Positions 24,652-32,967 of a DNA stretch of 62,404 nucleotides are shown here, one piece after another. The DNA comes from Sva-25 sp037385685 (GTDB taxonomy: Bacteria; Pseudomonadota; Gammaproteobacteria; Chromatiales; Chromatiaceae), in the NCBI GenBank assembly GCA_037385685.1, contig JARRMW010000010.1, positions 1 through 62,404 of the forward strand, read 5' to 3'. Below the pieces are notes generated by a model. It was not told the origin of the DNA, ran no database searches, and saw nothing but the letters and a program-made list of their open reading frames with translations. Positions within the stretch are counted from its first letter, which is position 1; the number at the start of each line of letters is the position of its first letter. The translations under genes were made by a program, and so were the position numbers.

Positions 24652-25806
24652 TCAGGAAGCCTCTTTCCTTTCAGTGCCAGCCTGGTAAGCAAAACGCAGC
24701 CGGTCATGCCTGCGCTTGACCTCCTGCGCGAGCTGGTGAACGGCCAGCGCATACTTGCTGCTGTGGTTGTAGCGCGTGATGACATAGAAATTGTGCATGC
24801 CGAGCCAGAGCTCGTCGCCATCGTAGGTGCTGTATTTCAGCAGGCTGACACGGTCGGAGTCGACACTGCCTTTGGGACGAATGCCTGCCTTGCGAAGAGT
24901 GCCGAGGGAGTGCTTGCTCTTATAACCTGTTTTCATGGAGCGATAGCCGGTCGAACTGAAAGAGGCAGGTACTGCGACCTCCCCTCCTCTCTGCCAGCCA
25001 TGTGCGCTGAAATAGTTGGCGACACTGCCGATCGCATCAACAGGATTCCAGAGATCACGCCTGCCATTACCGTCGAAATCGACAGCGTAGCGTCGAAAAC
25101 TGCTCGGCATGAACTGGCCGAGTCCCATCGCACCGGCGTATGAACCGACCGGGCTCTTCGGATCGAAGCCCTCCTCGCGCGTCATGAGCAGGAACTGCTC
25201 GAGTTCACTCGTGAAATACTTCGACCGGCGCGGGTAATCGAAGGCGATGGTCGCCAGGGCATCAAGCACGGTGACCTTGCCAATGTTTCCCCCGTAGTAG
25301 GTTTCGACACCGATAATTGCCGTGATGTACTCGGGTGGCACCCCATACTGCTGGTAGGCACGATTCAGTTCCTTGCGATAGGTCGTCATGAACTCCGCAC
25401 CTTCGCGCATGCGCTGCTCGGTCATGAAGATGTTGCGGTAGCGCGTCCAGCTTCCCGGCCGCGCAGGGCCTTTCGCGCTCGGACGGTTGAGAATCTCGAG
25501 AACGCCATCCTGCCTCTCGACTTTTGAGAAGAGGCCGTTGAGATAGCTGCGATTGAATCCGTGCTTGTCGACCATCCGGTCGACGAACTGGCGGGTTGCG
25601 GCATAGTTAGCGTAATCGCCGCCCAGCCTGAAAGCGCTGTAGTTTCCGGCCCCCGTTTTAGGGCGATACTCGACGACACCGATATCGGGACTGTCGAGCG
25701 AGGAGACCTGGACGGCGTTGCTGCTGGTTTTTTCCGGGTTGGAGCCGCAGGCCGTCAGCATGAAGAACGGCATGATGAGTAAAGCTGTCGAGATACTGCG
25801 TGACAT
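24652..25806 (-). CDS. mltB: Membrane-bound lytic murein transglycosylase B
   Basis: MltB cleaves peptidoglycan glycan strands with formation of 1,6-anhydro ends. The 384-residue product is a lipoprotein: its signal sequence ends in a lipobox LTAC with the cysteine at 20. The SLT-B catalytic region includes AIIGVETYYGGNIGKVTVLDALATIAFDYPRRSKYF, with the catalytic glutamate in GVETYYG. GSYAGAMGLGQFMPSSFRRYAVDFDGNGRRDLWNPVDAIGSVANYF follows. The C-terminal NFYVITRYNHSSKYALAVHQLA also fits. It is oriented toward mtaB and appears to be a single-gene unit, with the Gld-like genes ending about 150 bp upstream of its start. Confidence 0.93.
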   Translation of the reverse strand: MSRSISTALLIMPFFMLTACGSNPEKTSSNAVQVSSLDSPDIGVVEYRPKTGAGNYSAFRLGGDYANYAATRQFVDRMVDKHGFNRSYLNGLFSKVERQDGVLEILNRPSAKGPARPGSWTRYRNIFMTEQRMREGAEFMTTYRKELNRAYQQYGVPPEYITAIIGVETYYGGNIGKVTVLDALATIAFDYPRRSKYFTSELEQFLLMTREEGFDPKSPVGSYAGAMGLGQFMPSSFRRYAVDFDGNGRRDLWNPVDAIGSVANYFSAHGWQRGGEVAVPASFSSTGYRSMKTGYKSKHSLGTLRKAGIRPKGSVDSDRVSLLKYSTYDGDELWLGMHNFYVITRYNHSSKYALAVHQLAQEVKRRHDRLRFAYQAGTERKEAS

Positions 25807-25959
25807 CGCTTTGTTTTCCCCCTTTGAGTAGTGAAGTGGACCTCTTTTCTGCGGGTCCGTTTCCTGGCTGGCATTGCGTTCCGGCCGATATACAGGAGAT
25901 CACCCGGTCGGCCTCGGGACCTGACCGTTCTCCATCGATGGATTGGATAGCAATCCGCC

Positions 25960-28809
25960 TCAATCGTTCATTTCCAGTTGATGCTGAAGATAGCGTGTTC
26001 TCCGCCCCCCCTGCAAGCGGACCAGAAAAAAGAGCAGGATGACACTTGCAAACATCGTGCCTGTTGCGATTATTTCCCTGATTTGCTGTTCTTTTCGTGT
26101 GAGGGGATGGAGCATGCGCGCATAGTCTCCACGACCTCGCAGCGCCAGCAAACCCGGTTCTTCAAAAACGCGATCGACAAGATTCTGGATGAACTGCAGG
26201 CTGCCGAGATAACGTGTCCCCATCGCCTGGGTCTGCAGGTCAATCACCGAATCCGCCAGAAAGATCCCCGAACCGATCACGGCCAGCCTCGTCCCGCCTG
26301 GTGATTGTTCGATGACCTCGACGGGCGCGCCCTTGTCGCCGGTGCCCGCCTGCGTCATCCCGGTCGGGAGTGGCTTGCCGGCAAACCATGAACTAAAGGT
26401 TCCCCTCGTGAGGACGGCAAGTGCACGGGCCTTCCGCTCCCTTCCCTCTCCTGGATCAAATCCCTTCTCAGGCCATTTCTCGAAATCCGGCTGGATTCCA
26501 CCCGTCGTGTCAAGCCAGCTCTGATCCGAACTGCTGACAAGCCTGGTCACCTGGAGTGCTGAGTTATCGATCATCAGCGGAGAGACCCAGTTCATCGTGA
26601 GCTGGGGGATGCCGGCGAAGATACCGGTTGTTTGATCAAGGTTCTCTTCTCTGACATCGATAAAATAGGGGTAGGCAAGCTGGCGAATCTCCTCGACCGT
26701 TTTCGAGCCGAGCTGACGCTGGACAGGAATCGGGAAATAGCCGAGTTGCGTATCCATGACGAGCGTGTCACCGATGGTAATGCCATGATGTGAAAGCCAG
26801 GACTCGATGCCGGAGGGCTGTTTCTCCGCCGAGATGGCATCACTGCTGAGCCTGACATGCCACGGCGAGGCGGCGACGACCACTGCTCCGCCCTGCATGA
26901 GGAACTGGTCAATTGCAAAGAGTTGCACCTCTCCAAGCGACTCCGGTGCAACGACGATCAGCAGATCTGCATCCTGGGGAACGCGTCCGGAGGCAAGGTT
27001 CGTCTTCTCGACCATGACACTGTCGCGCAGGCGTTTTTCGAGCTGGTACCAGGTGGCATATCCCTTCTGCCGGAAGCCGGCAATCATGATCGGGTCGGGC
27101 GGCAGGACCAGTGCGACCTTGCGTAGCACACCCGGTGCAAAATTCCTGAGCCCCGTACTGATCGCGCTCTGCAATCCTCTCATGTCCAGGCTGTCCGGCA
27201 AGGGTACGGGCACGACGCGCTGGTCGTTTTCCATCAGCATGTAGAAGAAGAATTCTTCAGGCTTGTCGAGCGCCACCACCATGGGACGAAAACCATACTT
27301 GTCGCGAATCTCGTCGACCATGGTGCCGTCACCCTGTTGCGGGTCCTCGATGACAATCTCGAGCTTGCCGGCCGCATTTTCCCGAAGCGTCTCGAGCAGT
27401 GTCTCGAGATCCTGTTTCAGCGCCACGAGCTTTTCAGGCAGTACGCTGTCATCCGAGATAAAGGCTCGGAATCGGATCTTGCCCGGGATGGCATCGAAAA
27501 GATTCTCGTGTGTACGCTGTGCGAAGAGCACCTTGCGGATTGCCGCCGTAAGATCATATTCCGGGTTACGCAGACGGACCTCAAGATCTGTCTCGCCGAG
27601 TGTCTTGATCTCGATAAGATCGGCGTAATTCAGTGTCTGGAACTGGTCACCATATTGCACAAGCAGATCAAAATAGGAGCTCACGAGCGAAGCCTGGTAC
27701 CTGTCAGCTGTCTGGAAGGCGGTCGGCTCAATGCCATATTTCTCTGCTGCTTCCTGTTCAAGTTCCGGTGACTTGTGTGGATCAACAATCTCGACCCTGA
27801 CCCGTCCTTCTCCGGCAATCCGGTATTCCTCGAGCAGGTCCTGCATCCTGGGCACCAGTGCATTGAGCATCGGATGAGTACGCTCCGTGAAATAGCCGCG
27901 CAGTAGCAGTGGCTGATCGAGACTTTCAAGGGTCGAACGCGTTGTTTCCGAGAGCGTGTAACGGCTGTTCCCTGTGAGATCCAGACGCGGCAGACTAATC
28001 CTGGAGACCACCAGATTCAGCAGCAGGAGTATGACGACCAGGATAAGCGTCAACATCTGCCTGCCAGCATGCACGGCAGATGGCTCGCCGGCAGCTCTGA
28101 GCGCATCAAGTGACAGCCTGTTCAGTGACAGGAACAGCAGCGTAACAACAACAAAATAGAGCAAATCGCCCGGATCAATGACACCTCGCAGCATGGACTC
28201 CAGATGCATGCTGCTACTGAAATAGCCGAACCATTCTGCTGTCCTGTAACCGAAATATCCTGTGAAATGTTCACTGCCAAGAAGGTGCAGCAAGCCGCCG
28301 AGAGTCACACTGCCAATCAGGCTGACGATCGGGTTGTCCGTTTTCGAGGAAACGAACAGGCCGATGGATATATACGCCGAAGCAAGCAGCAACAGACCGA
28401 GATAGCCGCTGGCAACAGGGCCCGGGTCAAGATCACCGGTGAATGCCACCATGACGGGAATCGGCATGGTCAGGAGCAACGCGACAAGCATAATCACCAT
28501 GACAGCGATGTACTTGCCCATCACAAGCTGCCAGGTAGAAGCAGGTGATGTCAGTAGCAGTTCAATGGTTCCACTGCGCCGTTCTTCCGACCAGCTTCGC
28601 ATCGTCAGGCTGGCCGCAAGCAGGATCATGAGTAGTGCAAGCCACTCGAACATCGGGCGTACGTCTGCGATATTGCGAGCGAAGAAGGATTCGATCCAGA
28701 AAAAATGAAATACGACAGCAGCCACGAAGATGGCAAGCAGCAAGAGCGAACTCAGCGAGATAAAGAATGCGGCAATCTCTTGCCGGGCGATAGCAAGCGA
28801 TTTACGCAT
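25960..28809 (-). CDS. Fused ABC permease and GldG-like periplasmic protein
   Basis: The roughly 949-residue protein joins two parts that are separate GldF and GldG proteins in Bacteroidetes. Residues 1 to about 260 form an ABC-2 type permease with about six helices (MRKSLAIARQEIAAFFISL, RSWSEERRSGTIELLLTSPAS). A linking helix then leads to a large extracytoplasmic region of the Gldg/ABC_transp_aux type (LDLTGNSRYTLSETTRSTLESLDQPLLLRGYFTERTHPMLN, VRVEIVDPHKSPELEQEAAEKYGI). A final helix lies near the C-terminus (FASVILLFFLVRLQ). The start at 28809 overlaps the ATPase gene by 8 bp. Outside gliding bacteria such systems have no firm function; an envelope role is inferred, supported by mltF and mltB on either side. 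Confidence 0.8.
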   Translation of the reverse strand: MRKSLAIARQEIAAFFISLSSLLLLAIFVAAVVFHFFWIESFFARNIADVRPMFEWLALLMILLAASLTMRSWSEERRSGTIELLLTSPASTWQLVMGKYIAVMVIMLVALLLTMPIPVMVAFTGDLDPGPVASGYLGLLLLASAYISIGLFVSSKTDNPIVSLIGSVTLGGLLHLLGSEHFTGYFGYRTAEWFGYFSSSMHLESMLRGVIDPGDLLYFVVVTLLFLSLNRLSLDALRAAGEPSAVHAGRQMLTLILVVILLLLNLVVSRISLPRLDLTGNSRYTLSETTRSTLESLDQPLLLRGYFTERTHPMLNALVPRMQDLLEEYRIAGEGRVRVEIVDPHKSPELEQEAAEKYGIEPTAFQTADRYQASLVSSYFDLLVQYGDQFQTLNYADLIEIKTLGETDLEVRLRNPEYDLTAAIRKVLFAQRTHENLFDAIPGKIRFRAFISDDSVLPEKLVALKQDLETLLETLRENAAGKLEIVIEDPQQGDGTMVDEIRDKYGFRPMVVALDKPEEFFFYMLMENDQRVVPVPLPDSLDMRGLQSAISTGLRNFAPGVLRKVALVLPPDPIMIAGFRQKGYATWYQLEKRLRDSVMVEKTNLASGRVPQDADLLIVVAPESLGEVQLFAIDQFLMQGGAVVVAASPWHVRLSSDAISAEKQPSGIESWLSHHGITIGDTLVMDTQLGYFPIPVQRQLGSKTVEEIRQLAYPYFIDVREENLDQTTGIFAGIPQLTMNWVSPLMIDNSALQVTRLVSSSDQSWLDTTGGIQPDFEKWPEKGFDPGEGRERKARALAVLTRGTFSSWFAGKPLPTGMTQAGTGDKGAPVEVIEQSPGGTRLAVIGSGIFLADSVIDLQTQAMGTRYLGSLQFIQNLVDRVFEEPGLLALRGRGDYARMLHPLTRKEQQIREIIATGTMFASVILLFFLVRLQGGRRTRYLQHQLEMND

Positions 28810-29719
28810 CGAGTGACGTCCGGGGATCTTGCGCATCACGAAACAGTGACTCCAGTGAATCACCTATCGGCTGCAGCGCGAGCAGACCAATCCGCGCTTC
28901 CGCCAGTCGACTGCTGACTTTGCGCGCTGTTTCGGTGACATCCACGCCGGAGCAATCGAGCAAATAGCCCTCACCGTCTGACTCCAGAGGTGCGATCTTC
29001 TCCAGCACCGCCCTTGCCTCACCGCCAGGCGCATCAACAACAACGCGCAGACGGCTTGAGCGCTGCAGCTCATCCAGCGGCTGGTCAACGACCAGCTTGC
29101 CACCACGCAGAATCAGAACTCGATCGCAAACGGCCTCAACCTCCTGGAGAATATGGGTCGAGACCAGCACGGTGGCCTGCTGTGCTGCGTTCCTGATGAG
29201 CTGACGCATCTGCGTGATCTGGGACGGGTCGAGCCCGTTCGTTGGCTCGTCGAGAATGAGAATTTTCGGATCTCCAAGCAGCGCTCTGGCCACACCCACA
29301 CGCTGGCGCTGCCCTCTGGAAAGTGACTTGATCGGGCTCGTGCCCTTCTCACAGAGTTGCGTCTGTCTGATGACACGAAGAGCCTGCTGTTCCTGAAGGG
29401 ATGGTGTGATGCCTTTCAAGGCAGCCTGGAAGCAGAGGTATTCCATCACCCGCATTTCCGGATAGAGTGGACAGTTCTCGGGAAGGTAACCAATCAGACG
29501 CCTTGCCCTGACGGGGTATTGTTGTGTGTCCAGGTCACCAATGCGAATTCGGCCTGACGTGGGTTCAAGAAACCCGGTCAGCATTTTCATGATGGTGCTT
29601 TTTCCGGCACCGTTGTGTCCCAGCAGCCCTACGATCTCGCCGGACCCCACACTGAACGTGACATCATCAACGGCAACCAGACTACCGTAAGATCTTGAAA
29701 CTTCATTCACTTCGATCAT
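28802..29719 (-). CDS. ABC transporter ATPase, GldA-like
   Basis: The 305-residue ATPase has Walker A GHNGAGKST, Q-loop region GYLPENCPLYPEM, signature SLSRGQRQRVGVARALL, Walker B ILILDEPTNGLD and switch VSTHILQEVEAVCDRV. A C-terminal extension of about 75 residues follows, as in ABC-2 export ATPases such as GldA and CcmA. I chose the ATG at 29719 (MIEVNEVSRSYGSLVAVDDVTF) over an upstream start that adds 13 residues. It is translationally coupled to the permease fusion downstream and divergent from mltF. Confidence 0.88.
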   Translation of the reverse strand: MIEVNEVSRSYGSLVAVDDVTFSVGSGEIVGLLGHNGAGKSTIMKMLTGFLEPTSGRIRIGDLDTQQYPVRARRLIGYLPENCPLYPEMRVMEYLCFQAALKGITPSLQEQQALRVIRQTQLCEKGTSPIKSLSRGQRQRVGVARALLGDPKILILDEPTNGLDPSQITQMRQLIRNAAQQATVLVSTHILQEVEAVCDRVLILRGGKLVVDQPLDELQRSSRLRVVVDAPGGEARAVLEKIAPLESDGEGYLLDCSGVDVTETARKVSSRLAEARIGLLALQPIGDSLESLFRDAQDPRTSLDA

Positions 29720-29909
29720 TGATGCCAAAAAAGATACAACCTGTTGTTTTGTGGTCAAGTCGCGGCGATTGTACCCTCTGCGCCGACCGAATTCCCGGCC
29801 AATTCCACCCGAAAAACAGAATCCGTCCGTGTGTCCGCGGCTCTCTGTACTTCAACGCGGTCGAAAGCTATGATGATCGACCCGCAGATAAAAATGACAC
29901 CGGGGGATA

Positions 29910-31376
29910 ATGGGATTCCAGCGGCACAGCACCAACCTGACCGGAAAGCTGCTCTTTCTGCCGCTGTTGATGGCGGCTCTCGTCCCGGCGATGCTCATTT
30001 TTTTCTTGCTCCATACAGAATGGGGCAAGCCACTCACCATCCTGGAAAGCATCAAACGTGACGGTGTACTGCTTGTTGCAACACGCAATACCGCCACGAC
30101 TCGCTACGAGGGGCCAAACGGCCCGACCGGCCCCGAACATGATCTTGTAACCGCATTTGCGCGTTCACTGGGCGTCAAGCCTGAATTCATTACCTTCGAC
30201 AAGGATTCGGAACTTCTGGATGCCATTGAAGGCGGTGCCGTGCACCTGGCTGCGCCCGGCATGACTTTCGACGGGATCCAGCGCCGTATCAGTCTCGGGC
30301 CTGTCTACCAGCACATCAACCGCCAGCTCGTCTACAGGGCGGGTACCGCAGCGCCTGCAGGTCTCGATGAGATCGCGAACGATGAAATCGAGATTGCCGA
30401 CGGCAGTCATCACGGAGAATTTTTACAACAGCTCAGGGAGAATGATGAACTGTACGCGAGCTGGAAAACCTCCACGGACATGGACGTAGAGCAACTGCTC
30501 TACCTGCTCCAGGAAAAGGCAATCAAGTACACCATTGCAAATTCCAATGTTGTTGATTTCAACAGGCGTTTCTACCCTGATCTTCGCGTCGCCTTCGATA
30601 TCGGGCTGCAGCAGCCACTCCAGTGGGCTCTGCCGAGGCGCAAGGATTCCTCACTACTCGACATGGTGACACGATACTTCCAGCGCATTCGAAGGAACGG
30701 CAAGCTCGACACCATCCTGCAGCGCTACTATGAACATGTTGACCTGTTGACTTTCGCCGACACCCACACATTCTGGAAACATGTCGATTCCCGGCTGCCC
30801 AGGTACGAGCAGCTCTTCAGGCGCATTGCCAGAGCCACCGGTTATGACTGGCGACTGCTCGCAGCCATTGGCTACCAGGAATCACACTGGAACCCCCGGG
30901 CCGTTTCACCAACAGGCGTCAAGGGGCTGATGATGCTGACGAATGCCACGGCAGAACTTGTCGATATTACCGATCGCACAGATCCGGAGCAGAGCCTTGT
31001 CGGATCAGTGCGTTATCTCAAGCTGTTGAACGAACAAATTCCGGATGAGATCGAAAAGCCCGACCGCCAGTGGTTTATCCTCGCGGGCTATAACGTCGGC
31101 TTTGGCCACATCGAGGATGCAAGAATTCTCACCAAACAACAGGGAGGTAATCCCAATGTCTGGTACGAAGTGCGCGAACGCCTGCCATTGCTCGCCCAGA
31201 GCAAATACCACACCAGCCTGAAACATGGCTACGCCCGCGGTCGCGAGCCTGTGACCTACGTCGATAACATTCGCAATTATTACGAACTGCTGGTCTGGCA
31301 CACAAGTTTCAGGAGAGTCGCAGTAAACAGCTCGCAAGAGACGGACTGTCCACCAACAGAAGAGAGATGCCTGTAG
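29910..31376 (+). CDS. mltF: Membrane-bound lytic transglycosylase F
   Basis: MltF couples an extracellular solute-binding-like domain to a lytic transglycosylase domain. The 488-residue protein has a membrane anchor at about 13-34. An ABC-type binding fold at about 45-275 follows (GVLLVATRNTATTRYEGPNGPTGPEHDLVTAFARSLGV). The SLT domain contains IARATGYDWRLLAAIGYQESHWNPRAVSPTGVKGLMMLT, with the catalytic glutamate in YQESHW, and later ILAGYNVGFGHIEDAR. The ATG at 29910 has GGGGGATA immediately upstream. It is transcribed away from the GldA-like gene and converges on the metallohydrolase gene. Confidence 0.93.
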   Translation: MGFQRHSTNLTGKLLFLPLLMAALVPAMLIFFLLHTEWGKPLTILESIKRDGVLLVATRNTATTRYEGPNGPTGPEHDLVTAFARSLGVKPEFITFDKDSELLDAIEGGAVHLAAPGMTFDGIQRRISLGPVYQHINRQLVYRAGTAAPAGLDEIANDEIEIADGSHHGEFLQQLRENDELYASWKTSTDMDVEQLLYLLQEKAIKYTIANSNVVDFNRRFYPDLRVAFDIGLQQPLQWALPRRKDSSLLDMVTRYFQRIRRNGKLDTILQRYYEHVDLLTFADTHTFWKHVDSRLPRYEQLFRRIARATGYDWRLLAAIGYQESHWNPRAVSPTGVKGLMMLTNATAELVDITDRTDPEQSLVGSVRYLKLLNEQIPDEIEKPDRQWFILAGYNVGFGHIEDARILTKQQGGNPNVWYEVRERLPLLAQSKYHTSLKHGYARGREPVTYVDNIRNYYELLVWHTSFRRVAVNSSQETDCPPTEERCL

Positions 31377-31528
31377 CCGACACGACTGGCAGCGACGAGG
31401 TCAGTCCGCCGGGTCGTCGGAAACCTTCCTTTCGATTGCGGCTACCGCAGCATAGGCGAATGCCTGGCCCGTTGTCTGAACAGCAGGGTCGCCCTCGTCC
31501 TGACGCTATCTGACAGCTGTTTCCGGAA

Positions 31529-32494
31529 TTATTCCAGCGCCTCGTCCGACATCGAGAGGTAGACCCCGTAGGCATTTACACGGTTTGCTTCCTCGAATGC
31601 AGGCAGCCCTTCGAAGCGGCTCCAATCGGCCTCCTCGTAAGCCACATCGAAGTCGGTCAGATCTTCGACTGCCGCACCCATCACCTCGCGCAGATAGGCG
31701 AGATAATCACGCGTCATGACGATCGCTGCATCGGGATCAGATGCCGAAGGACCGTGTCCCGGGACGAGTGCCTCGAGCCCGGAGGTCTGCATCGACTCGA
31801 GTGCCTCGAGCCAGCCATGCGTATCGGCACTGCCGACGAAAGGCACCCTGCCTTCGAACAGGATATCTCCCGTGAAGAGGACCTTGTCTGGCTCGACGAG
31901 CATCGCGATGTCTCCATCGGAGTGCGCCTTGCCGAGATGGAGGATGGAGAATCGTTTGCCACCGATCTCGAGCGTCATGCTCTCGTTGAGCCAGACATCG
32001 GGCGGCACGAGGCGTGTCTTTTCTGTCACCCAGGGGTCGAGTGACAGGCTACGCTCCTCGAGCCGTTCCCTGCCCACACCACTATCGAGATAAATCGTAG
32101 CCTCGGCCGGCGCAATGATCTCCGCCCCCTCGTCCTTGAACACCTCGAGTCCAAGGATGTGATCCGCATGGTAATGACTCACAATGACCTTCACGACAGG
32201 CTTGTCGGTAATCTTGCGTATCTCCTGTCGCAGTTGCCAGGCAAGAGCAGGCGTGCCGAGCGCATCGAACAGCACAACGCCATCCTCGGTCACAACGAAG
32301 CCGGCATTGGAGATAAAACCCTCGAACTCGGTAGCGGCTCCGGCAAGTCCCTCGACATAGTAGACATCGTCGGTCAGCTTCACCGGCTTCACCGGCACCG
32401 AAACCGGAGCATAGGCCACAGACTGTTCAGCGAAAAGGTGGATGGGCATGAGCACCAGCAGTGCTGTTCCCAGTATTGCAATGATCTGTTTCAT
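31529..32494 (-). CDS. Exported metallo-beta-lactamase-fold hydrolase
   Basis: The 321-residue product has a signal peptide (MKQIIAILGTALLVLMPIHLFA). The zinc-site motif SHYHADH gives His107, His109, Asp111 and His112; further ligands are His191 (GKAHSDGD), Asp210 (LFTGDILFEG) and His247 (VPGHGPS). A two-zinc hydrolase acting outside the cytoplasm is predicted. Relatives include subclass B beta-lactamase-like proteins, SoxH-type and quinoprotein-associated hydrolases. The substrate cannot be assigned and I do not propose antibiotic resistance. The ATG overlaps the tadA stop by 4 bp, so it is the last gene of a typA-tadA-hydrolase operon. Confidence 0.85.
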   Translation of the reverse strand: MKQIIAILGTALLVLMPIHLFAEQSVAYAPVSVPVKPVKLTDDVYYVEGLAGAATEFEGFISNAGFVVTEDGVVLFDALGTPALAWQLRQEIRKITDKPVVKVIVSHYHADHILGLEVFKDEGAEIIAPAEATIYLDSGVGRERLEERSLSLDPWVTEKTRLVPPDVWLNESMTLEIGGKRFSILHLGKAHSDGDIAMLVEPDKVLFTGDILFEGRVPFVGSADTHGWLEALESMQTSGLEALVPGHGPSASDPDAAIVMTRDYLAYLREVMGAAVEDLTDFDVAYEEADWSRFEGLPAFEEANRVNAYGVYLSMSDEALE

Positions 32495-32967
32495 GACTCT
32501 TTCTTCTCCATGCGGCGGCGTTGAAAGAACTGGCTCAGTAGACTACCACATTCGGTCGCGAGTACTCCCGATTTGACCTCGACAGAGGTATTGAATCGTT
32601 CGTCGGCGGGCAGCAGGTCAAAGACACTGCCGCATGCCCCGCTCTTCGGGTCACTGGCTCCGTAAACGACGCGATCGATGCGTGCATGGACGATCGCTCC
32701 GGCGCACATGACGCAGGGCTCAAGTGTCACGTAAAGCGTCGCATTCAGCAATCTGTAGTTGTCGACGCGACGTGCTGCTTCGCGTATTGCCTGGATTTCG
32801 GCGTGAGCACTCGGGTCCCGGCTTTCAATCGGCCTGTTGAAACCTTCACCGATGATCTTTCCATGCGAGACGATGACAGCCCCCACAGGCACTTCACCCT
32901 GTGCTTCTGCCTGATGTGCGAGCCGCAGGGCATATTCCATCCAGTGACTGTCATCAGCCTCTGTCAT
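32491..32967 (-). CDS. tadA: tRNA-specific adenosine deaminase
   Basis: TadA deaminates A34 to inosine in tRNA-Arg(ACG). The 158-residue enzyme has the zinc motifs HAE (His55, catalytic Glu57) and PCVMC (Cys85, Cys88), plus GAVIVSHGKIIGEGFNRPIESRDPSAHAE and YGASDPKSGACGSVFDLL. Its length is typical. It overlaps typA upstream and the hydrolase downstream by ATGA junctions at both ends, which suggests one polycistronic, translationally coupled message. Confidence 0.94.
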   Translation of the reverse strand: MTEADDSHWMEYALRLAHQAEAQGEVPVGAVIVSHGKIIGEGFNRPIESRDPSAHAEIQAIREAARRVDNYRLLNATLYVTLEPCVMCAGAIVHARIDRVVYGASDPKSGACGSVFDLLPADERFNTSVEVKSGVLATECGSLLSQFFQRRRMEKKES

